Shown here: positions 7,674 to 12,841 of the stretch, in pieces
Numbering within the stretch: the stretch's first letter is position 1
Layout of the letters: each line of letters opens with the position of its first letter
From: Clostridiales bacterium UBA4653
Lineage (GTDB): Bacteria > Bacillota > Clostridia > Oscillospirales > CAG-272
NCBI GenBank assembly: GCA_002405565.1
Contig: DHMB01000056.1
Coordinates: 1-12,841, forward strand
Length of the DNA stretch: 12,841 bases
Direction of reading: 5' to 3'
The notes under the pieces: generated by a model
What the model was told of the DNA's origin: nothing
Databases searched by the model: none
What the model saw: the letters and a program-made list of their open reading frames with translations, nothing else
Position numbers and translations under genes: made by a program

Positions 7674-8267
7674 ATGACGAAGATACTTCTTGCGACGGGA
7701 AACGCCCACAAGGCAAAGGAACTTGCCGCGCTTTTCGCAGGGCACGATATTGAAGTCCTCACGCTCCGCGACGTCGGCTTTACGGGAGAGATCATCGAGG
7801 ACGGAAAAACGTTTGAAGAAAACGCCGAGATAAAGGCGAGAGCCGCGGCGGAGCTGGGATATATAGGCGTCGGGGACGATTCGGGTCTCTGCGTCGACTT
7901 TCTTTCCGGCGCGCCGGGGATATATTCAGCGAGATACGCGGGAGAATCCTGCGACTATGTAAAAAACAACGAAAAGCTGCTCTCCGAGATGGCGGGAGTG
8001 CCGGAGGAGAAGCGGACGGCGAAATTCGTCTGCGTGATATGCTGCGTATTTCCGGACGGGAGAAAGATAGTTTCAAGGGGCGAGTGTCCCGGGAGAATAC
8101 TGACCTCATACGCGGGGGACGGCGGTTTCGGATACGACCCTCTGTTCTATTGCACGGAAAAGGGCAAAAGCTATGCGGAAATGACGGAGGACGAGAAGAA
8201 TTCCGTAAGTCACAGGGCAAAGGCAATGGCAGGATTTTTGGATAAATTTCTTGCGGAGATCAAATAA
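7674..8267 (+). CDS. rdgB: XTP/dITP diphosphatase (non-canonical purine NTP pyrophosphatase)
   Basis: This HAM1/RdgB-family enzyme hydrolyses XTP, ITP and dITP to monophosphates, keeping deaminated purines out of DNA and RNA. The 197-residue product has the whole family pattern: LLATGN at the N-terminus with nearby lysines, GKTFEENA (44-51), the active-site GDDSGL with D68 and D69, APGIYSARYAG (80-90), the nucleotide-binding GDGGFGYDP (148-156) and SHRAKA (179-184). I prefer the ATG at 7674, one base after the ftsY stop, because family members begin just before KILLATGN; a GTG at 7665 would add three residues and overlap ftsY by eight bases. Neither start has a strong ribosome binding site (a weak GGTG at 7664-7667), so coupling to ftsY is likely. 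The stop is doubled (TAATAA). Confidence 0.95.
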   Translation: MTKILLATGNAHKAKELAALFAGHDIEVLTLRDVGFTGEIIEDGKTFEENAEIKARAAAELGYIGVGDDSGLCVDFLSGAPGIYSARYAGESCDYVKNNEKLLSEMAGVPEEKRTAKFVCVICCVFPDGRKIVSRGECPGRILTSYAGDGGFGYDPLFYCTEKGKSYAEMTEDEKNSVSHRAKAMAGFLDKFLAEIK

Positions 8268-8282
8268 TAACGGAGATAAACA

Positions 8283-8585
8283 ATGCTTACAAGTAAACAG
8301 AGAGCATACCTGCGCGGAAAGGCGTCGGTTATGGATACGATTTTTCAGATAGGCAAGGGCGGCATAAACGACAACATGATAAAGCAGCTTTATGACGCGC
8401 TTGAAGCGAGGGAGCTTATAAAAATCAGAACGCTTGACAACAGCGACGTTTCCCCCAGAGAAGCGGCGGACAAAATATCCGAGGTTCTCGGCGCGGAGGT
8501 CGCGGGCGTTATCGGAAGCAAAATTATTCTTTACAGAGAATCGAGAAAGCACAAGAAGATCAGTCTTGAAATAAAGGCGCTGTAA
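8283..8585 (+). CDS. yhbY: Ribosome assembly RNA-binding protein YhbY
   Basis: This 100-residue protein is a single CRS1-YhbY (CRM) domain. Such proteins associate with precursors of the large ribosomal subunit and are thought to bind RNA during its assembly. Seen here are the N-terminal LTSKQRAYLRGKA segment, the QIGKGG loop with the conserved GKGG at 24-27, the acidic-to-basic middle stretch, the GVIGSKIILYR strand near residues 75-85 and a basic tail, over the normal family length. GGAG at 8272-8275 lies seven bases before the ATG. It follows rdgB by 15 bases. In many Firmicutes yhbY is followed by nadD and then yqeK; here yqeK comes next after only 30 bases. Confidence 0.95.
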   Translation: MLTSKQRAYLRGKASVMDTIFQIGKGGINDNMIKQLYDALEARELIKIRTLDNSDVSPREAADKISEVLGAEVAGVIGSKIILYRESRKHKKISLEIKAL

Positions 8586-8615
8586 AGAGACTTTTTTGAA
8601 AAGGTTTATGGTTTT

Positions 8616-9245
8616 ATGAAAAACAACGTCGAAATTACGGAAATGCTGAAGGGCGAGGTCAAGAAATATCAATGCGAGCAGAGATACCTGCATACACTCA
8701 GCGTTTACGGCGAATGTAAAAAGCTCGCCGATATTTTCTCGCTTTCCGAGGAGGAAAAGGAAAAGCTCCTCCGCGCGGCATTGCTTCATGACATAACAAA
8801 GGATATGGACGGCAAGACCCAGATCGAGCTTTGCAACAGATACGGTCTTGAACCGCCGAAGAGCGAAAAAGACCCCATGCCGACAGTCCATCAGGACACG
8901 GGCGCGTTCTTCGCGAGAGAAAAATTCGGGGAGGATATTGTCGACGATACCGTCTTTTATGCCATAGCGTCGCACACGACGGGCAGAGAAGGGATGAACA
9001 ATATCGATAAAATGCTCTTCCTTGCCGATTATATCGAACCGCGCAGAAAATACAGATCCTGTATCGAAACGAGGGAATATTTATATTCCGAATGTGCAAA
9101 AATAAACAAAAACGATAAAGCGGCTCTTTTCAGACTTCTCACAAAAACGGTGACAAACGTCATCGCGTCGACCGTGGAATATCTTATAAGCAAAAGACGG
9201 ATGATAGATCACAGGATGATAATCGTCTGGAACAGTCTGATATAG
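8616..9245 (+). CDS. yqeK: YqeK-type HD-domain symmetrical Ap4A hydrolase
   Basis: YqeK proteins are HD-domain phosphohydrolases; characterised members split diadenosine tetraphosphate into two ADP using bound iron, lowering a stress-associated dinucleotide. The 209-residue product has the metal-binding set: H26 in RYLHTL, the H58-D59 pair in LLHDITKD, H92 in VHQDTG, H120 in IASHTTG, and an acidic residue in DKMLFLADYIEP (probably D138). The ATG at 8616 is the only reasonable start in this frame. AAAAGG at 8599-8604 is a slightly distant ribosome binding site (11 bases), and an out-of-frame ATG at 8608 opens a three-codon frame whose TGA overlaps the yqeK ATG. The family is usually next to nadD, and fused to it in some bacteria; nadD is not here. 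An LCP gene follows after 19 bases. Confidence 0.93.
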   Translation: MKNNVEITEMLKGEVKKYQCEQRYLHTLSVYGECKKLADIFSLSEEEKEKLLRAALLHDITKDMDGKTQIELCNRYGLEPPKSEKDPMPTVHQDTGAFFAREKFGEDIVDDTVFYAIASHTTGREGMNNIDKMLFLADYIEPRRKYRSCIETREYLYSECAKINKNDKAALFRLLTKTVTNVIASTVEYLISKRRMIDHRMIIVWNSLI

Positions 9246-9264
9246 CCGCAAAGGCAGGTAAAAA

Positions 9265-10398
9265 TTGAACGGTAAAAATTCTGGCGGCAGACCGAGGCAG
9301 CTTTCGGGAAAATTCGTAACGATAGTGACCCTTGCGGTTCTTGCCGCGCTTATAGTCGCAGTGGCGCTTTTCATGTCACTGTATAAACCGGGCGTTGAGG
9401 AAAGACCTCATTTCCCGACAGGCACAACGACGGAGACCCCGCCCGATATTACAACGGCGGACGACAAGCAGACCTCCGTCGACCCTTATAAACGCAAAAA
9501 AGGCTATTATACGTTCCTGATTGCGGGGACGGACGTCATCTCAAACAACACGGACGTACTCATGCTCGCCTCCATTGATACGGAAAAGGGCGAGATAAAC
9601 ATCATCCAGATACCGCGCGACACATTTGTAAATAAGGAAGTCGGCGGTTATCAGACGGTGACAAGAGTCAACTCCGTTTACGCCGCGGCATACAACAGGA
9701 GCACAAAGGCGGGAACAAGGGGCGAGAGCGCGCGTCATATCGCGATGAAGGATCTCAAAGCCCGTCTGGAAGAGAGCCTTTGCGTCAATATTGATTATTA
9801 CGCGCTTGTAAACACATCGTCGTTCCGCAGAATAGTGGACGCTGTCGGCGGAGTGTGGTTTGACGTTCCGAAGGATATGGATTACGATGATCCCGAGCAG
9901 GGACTTTCAATCCATCTCAAAGAGGGGTATCAGCTCCTTGACGGAACGGCGGCGGAGGGACTGATACGTTTCAGAAGCGGTTATGCTCAGGGGGATCTCG
10001 GAAGGGTTTCCGTCCGCGCGGATTTCATTGCCGCGATGATGAAGCAGGTGAAGGAGAATATGACGGCGGACGCGCTTGCGGCGATAGTCGGCGAGCTGCT
10101 GACCTCTGTCGACACCTCCGTCCCGCTGACGGACGCCGTATATTTTGCAAAGCAACTTTACGCAATCCCCTCCGACAAGCTGACCGTGACGACGCTCTCC
10201 GGCTCGTCCGTCATGAATCCGGATACGGGCGTGTGGAGCTATTACGTTATAAACAAGAGCAAGGCGCTTGATGATATAAATAAATATATGAACGTCTTTT
10301 CGGGAGACGTTTCGGCTGAACTGTTTGACGCCAAGGGCTTCTTTACGGACTCCGAAAACGAATCCCATGCATATATAAACAACTATTATATTTCATAG
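9265..10398 (+). CDS. LytR-CpsA-Psr (LCP) family wall glycopolymer transferase
   Basis: LCP enzymes sit on the outer face of the membrane and transfer lipid-linked polymers such as teichoic acids or capsule onto peptidoglycan. The 377-residue product has a short basic cytoplasmic N-terminus, one membrane segment (about 17-39) with no signal peptidase signature, a Thr/Pro/Asp-rich linker (about 50-72), then the LCP domain. Conserved features are the Asp in NNTDVLML (D97), IPRDT with R118 and D119, RVNSVYA (134-140), GGVWFDVP (195-202), and the basic cluster RFRSGYAQGDLGRVSVR with R236, R238, R247 and R251, which in the family binds pyrophosphate of the lipid carrier. The start is TTG with AGGT at 9256-9259; no ATG or GTG lies before the membrane segment. 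The specific polymer cannot be told from sequence. An LCP gene between yqeK and rsfS is, from memory, common in Clostridia. Confidence 0.93.
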   Translation: MNGKNSGGRPRQLSGKFVTIVTLAVLAALIVAVALFMSLYKPGVEERPHFPTGTTTETPPDITTADDKQTSVDPYKRKKGYYTFLIAGTDVISNNTDVLMLASIDTEKGEINIIQIPRDTFVNKEVGGYQTVTRVNSVYAAAYNRSTKAGTRGESARHIAMKDLKARLEESLCVNIDYYALVNTSSFRRIVDAVGGVWFDVPKDMDYDDPEQGLSIHLKEGYQLLDGTAAEGLIRFRSGYAQGDLGRVSVRADFIAAMMKQVKENMTADALAAIVGELLTSVDTSVPLTDAVYFAKQLYAIPSDKLTVTTLSGSSVMNPDTGVWSYYVINKSKALDDINKYMNVFSGDVSAELFDAKGFFTDSENESHAYINNYYIS

Positions 10399-10407
10399 GA
10401 GAGAACA

Positions 10408-10815
10408 ATGGACGAAAGCAAAAACGAAAAAATGACATCGCTCGTCGGGGCGTCGGCGGAGGAAATCGCGCATGCGATAGCCGAGGTGCTGGACAATATG
10501 AAGGCACGCGACATAAAAATTCTCCGCGTTTCCGACAAAACGGCAATGACGGACTATTTCGTCACCTGCTCGGGAACATCGAACACACAGATAAGAGCCC
10601 TTTCGGGAGAGGTTGAATACAAGCTCGGCGAAAGAGGACTCGCGCCGCTTCATATCGAAGGATATGAAACGGGTACATGGATTGCAATGGACTATGCACA
10701 CGTCATAGTGCACATATTCAGCAGAGAACAAAGAGAATTCTATAAGCTGGAAAAACTCTGGGGCGACGCCAGCGAGGTGCCGTTCGGAACAGAAAACAAA
10801 GCGCAGGAGGACTGA
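10408..10815 (+). CDS. rsfS: Ribosomal silencing factor RsfS
   Basis: RsfS (YbeB/Iojap family) binds ribosomal protein uL14 on the 50S subunit and blocks joining of the 30S subunit, slowing translation when nutrients fall. The 135-residue product shows the family core: IAEVLDNMKARDIKILRV, then DKTAMTDYFVTCSGTSNTQIRAL (43-65), the GYETGTWIAMDYAHVIVHIF strand region (85-104) and the REFYKLEKLWGDA ending (109-121), followed by a short variable acidic tail. AGGAG at 10397-10401 overlaps the stop of the LCP gene and lies six bases before the ATG at 10408. Its own tail carries the leuS ribosome binding site. Confidence 0.96.
   Translation: MDESKNEKMTSLVGASAEEIAHAIAEVLDNMKARDIKILRVSDKTAMTDYFVTCSGTSNTQIRALSGEVEYKLGERGLAPLHIEGYETGTWIAMDYAHVIVHIFSREQREFYKLEKLWGDASEVPFGTENKAQED
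10805..10810 (+). promoter_or_regulatory. Ribosome binding site of leuS, inside rsfS
   Basis: AGGAGG lies within the last codons of rsfS, six bases before the leuS ATG at 10817. With one base between the two genes there is no space for a leader riboswitch, so leuS expression depends on read-through from upstream or on a promoter hidden within rsfS. Confidence 0.75.
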
Positions 10816-10816
10816 C

Positions 10817-12841
10817 ATGACATACGATTTCAAATCGATCGAGCCTAAATGGCAAAAGATCTGGGACGAAAAAAAGGCTTTTTCCGCAGTCGACGGCTCG
10901 GAAAAGAAAAAGTTTTACGGGCTGATTGAATTCCCCTATCCTTCGGGCGCGGGAATGCACGTCGGTCACATCAAGGCGTACAGCGGCCTTGAAGTTATTT
11001 CGAGAAAGAGAAGAATGGAGGGCTATAACGTCCTCTTCCCGATAGGCTTTGACGCCTTCGGACTTCCGACGGAAAACTATGCAATCAAAACGGGCATACA
11101 TCCGAGAAAAGTCACGGATATGAACATTGCAAAGTTCACATCGCAGCTCCGCCGCGTCGGCTTCTCCTTTGATTGGGACAGAGTCGTCGATACGACGGAC
11201 GAGGATTACTATAAGTGGACGCAGTGGATTTTCCTCAAAATGTTTGAAAACGGGCTCGTTTTCAGAGACACGGCGCTCGTAAACTATTGCCCCTCGTGCA
11301 AGGTTGTCCTTTCAAACGAGGACTCGCAGGGCGGCAAATGCGACGTTTGCCACAGCGACATAATACAGAAGTCAAAGGACGTATGGTATCTGCGCATAAC
11401 AAAATATGCGGACAGGCTCCTTTCCGGTCTTGACGAGGTCGACTATCTGCCGAATATCAAGCAGCAGCAGATAAACTGGATAGGCAAATCGACCGGCGCG
11501 TTTGTAAACTTCACGCTCGCCGGTATTGACGAAAAGCTCCGCATTTATACGACCCGTCCCGATACGCTCTTCGGCGTTACGTTCATGGTTATGGCGCCGG
11601 AGCACCCGATCATCGAGAAATACAGGGACAGAATAAAGAATATCGACGCCGTCGAGGCATACAAGGCGGAATGTGCAAAGAAGACGGAATTCGAGCGCAC
11701 GCAGCTTGTGAAGGATAAGACGGGCGTCAGAATTGACGGTATCTGCGCCGTAAACCCCGTAAACGGCAAGGAAATTCCGATATACATAGCGGATTACGTT
11801 ATGATGGGCTACGGTACGGGCGCGATTATGGCTGTTCCCGCGCACGACCAGCGTGACTACGATTTCGCAAAGGCGTTCGGAATTGATATAATCGAGGTCA
11901 TCAAGGGCGGAGACATAACAAAGGAAGCATATACGGAAAGCGGAGAAATGGTCAATTCCGGCTTCCTTAACGGTATGACAAACAAGAAGGATTCCATTGC
12001 GAAAATGCTGGAATACCTTGAGGAAAAGGGCATAGGCGAGGCAGGCGTTCAGTACAAGATGAAGGACTGGGCGTTCAACCGCCAGAGATACTGGGGCGAG
12101 CCTATACCGATTGTTCATTGCCCGCATTGCGGAATGGTACCCGTTCCGTATGACGAGCTTCCGCTCCGTCTGCCCGATATGCAGAATTTCGAGCCGGGAC
12201 AGAACGGCGAAAGCCCGCTCGCAAAGATAGACAGCTTTGTAAACTGCAAGTGCCCGAAGTGCGGAGGCGACGCAAAGAGAGAAACGGACACAATGCCTCA
12301 ATGGGCAGGGTCATCCTGGTATTTCCTCCGTTATATCGACCCGCACAACGAAAATGCTCTGGCAGACCCCGAAAAGCTGAAATACTGGATGCCTGTTGAC
12401 TGGTACAACGGCGGAATGGAACACGTCACAAGACATATGATTTATTCCCGCTTCTGGCATAAGTTCCTTTATGACATAGGCGTTGTCCCCTGTGACGAGC
12501 CCTATGCAAAGAGAACGGCGCAGGGGCTTATCCTCGGGCCGGACGGCGAGAAGATGTCAAAATCGAAAGGGAACGTTGTCGACCCCAACGACGTTGTCGA
12601 CGAATACGGCGCGGACGTCCTCCGCACATACGTCCTCTTTATGGGCGACTACACAAGCGCGGCTCCGTGGTCTGAATCGAGCGTGAGAGGCTGCAAGCGT
12701 TTCATTGAAAGAGTCTGGGGAATGCTCTTTATGACAAAGGGCAAAGGATCGACGGAAAAGCTGGAATCGGCTTTCCATAAGACGGTCAAGAAGGTCTCCT
12801 CGGATATCGAGCAGATGAAGTTCAACACGGCGATCGCCGCA
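10817..12841 (+). CDS. leuS: Leucyl-tRNA synthetase (3' end cut off by window)
   Basis: LeuRS charges tRNA-Leu with leucine and hydrolyses mischarged products. The reading frame is open from the ATG at 10817 to the last base (675 codons); bacterial LeuRS is about 800-870 residues, so the rest of the anticodon-binding and C-terminal domains lies outside. The class I nucleotide site is present as HVGH (48-51, in PSGAGMHVGH) and KMSKS (579-583). A zinc knuckle C158/C161/C175/C178 follows the first half of the catalytic domain, and a second CXXC pair set occurs at C435/C438 and C479/C482. The editing domain has TTRPDT (245-250) and AHDQRD, whose D347 corresponds to the editing aspartate D345 of the E. 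coli enzyme. TMPQWAGSSWYFLRY identifies LeuRS rather than IleRS or ValRS. AGGAGG at 10805-10810 precedes the start; no T-box leader is possible in the one-base gap after rsfS. Confidence 0.97.
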   Translation, partial: MTYDFKSIEPKWQKIWDEKKAFSAVDGSEKKKFYGLIEFPYPSGAGMHVGHIKAYSGLEVISRKRRMEGYNVLFPIGFDAFGLPTENYAIKTGIHPRKVTDMNIAKFTSQLRRVGFSFDWDRVVDTTDEDYYKWTQWIFLKMFENGLVFRDTALVNYCPSCKVVLSNEDSQGGKCDVCHSDIIQKSKDVWYLRITKYADRLLSGLDEVDYLPNIKQQQINWIGKSTGAFVNFTLAGIDEKLRIYTTRPDTLFGVTFMVMAPEHPIIEKYRDRIKNIDAVEAYKAECAKKTEFERTQLVKDKTGVRIDGICAVNPVNGKEIPIYIADYVMMGYGTGAIMAVPAHDQRDYDFAKAFGIDIIEVIKGGDITKEAYTESGEMVNSGFLNGMTNKKDSIAKMLEYLEEKGIGEAGVQYKMKDWAFNRQRYWGEPIPIVHCPHCGMVPVPYDELPLRLPDMQNFEPGQNGESPLAKIDSFVNCKCPKCGGDAKRETDTMPQWAGSSWYFLRYIDPHNENALADPEKLKYWMPVDWYNGGMEHVTRHMIYSRFWHKFLYDIGVVPCDEPYAKRTAQGLILGPDGEKMSKSKGNVVDPNDVVDEYGADVLRTYVLFMGDYTSAAPWSESSVRGCKRFIERVWGMLFMTKGKGSTEKLESAFHKTVKKVSSDIEQMKFNTAIAA

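Noticed and set aside
8591..8603. Internal transcription terminator between yhbY and yqeK
   Set aside because: The stem is only five A/T-dominated pairs and no T-run follows it, so it would not be an effective terminator.
11372..12301. A 309-codon minus-strand frame opposite leuS
   Set aside because: The plus strand encodes LeuRS with all catalytic motifs in frame; the antisense frame shows no domain and no start signal.

Overview
This 12.8 kb window looks like a piece of chromosome from a member of the Bacillota, class Clostridia, probably an uncultured gut-type lineage related to the Oscillospiraceae or neighbouring orders. The evidence is the gene order (plsX-rnc-radical SAM-smc-ftsY, then yhbY-yqeK-LCP-rsfS-leuS), strong GGAGG-type ribosome binding sites, a monoderm-type LytR-CpsA-Psr wall enzyme, and frequent ATA and AGA/AGG codons in a genome of moderate G+C. 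The placement below class level is inference.

Layout. Positions 1-262 hold no gene I can support; they are open in frames on both strands and contain hairpins, and may be a dispersed repeat, a decayed gene or a structured RNA. A terminator-like hairpin (263-304) is followed directly by an A+T-rich promoter (TTGCAA, 17 bases, TATAAT; 316-344). From there ten genes run on the plus strand, with overlaps or gaps of at most 30 bases: plsX (378-1391), rnc (1381-2106), an Elp3-like radical SAM gene (2103-3119), smc (3125-6748), ftsY (6761-7672), rdgB (7674-8267), yhbY (8283-8585), yqeK (8616-9245), an LCP-family gene (9265-10398), rsfS (10408-10815) and leuS (10817 to the window end, cut off after 675 codons). 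Counting leuS this makes eleven genes. No clear internal terminator is visible, so the simplest reading is one long transcript.

How the genes fit together. This is a growth and housekeeping block: phospholipid acyl supply (PlsX), RNA processing and ribosome maturation or silencing (RNase III, YhbY, RsfS), chromosome organisation (SMC), membrane protein targeting (FtsY), nucleotide-pool cleaning (RdgB, YqeK), cell-wall glycopolymer attachment (LCP) and tRNA charging (LeuRS). It joins two gene neighbourhoods that are widely conserved in Firmicutes, with rdgB at the seam.

I see no transposon, CRISPR array, phage gene or defence gene, and no convincing new biological system. The points worth a second look are the unexplained 5' region, the absence of genes that often sit in these neighbourhoods (fabD/fabG/acpP between plsX and rnc; nadD between yhbY and yqeK), the uncharacterised radical SAM protein coupled to rnc, and leuS without any room for a T-box leader.
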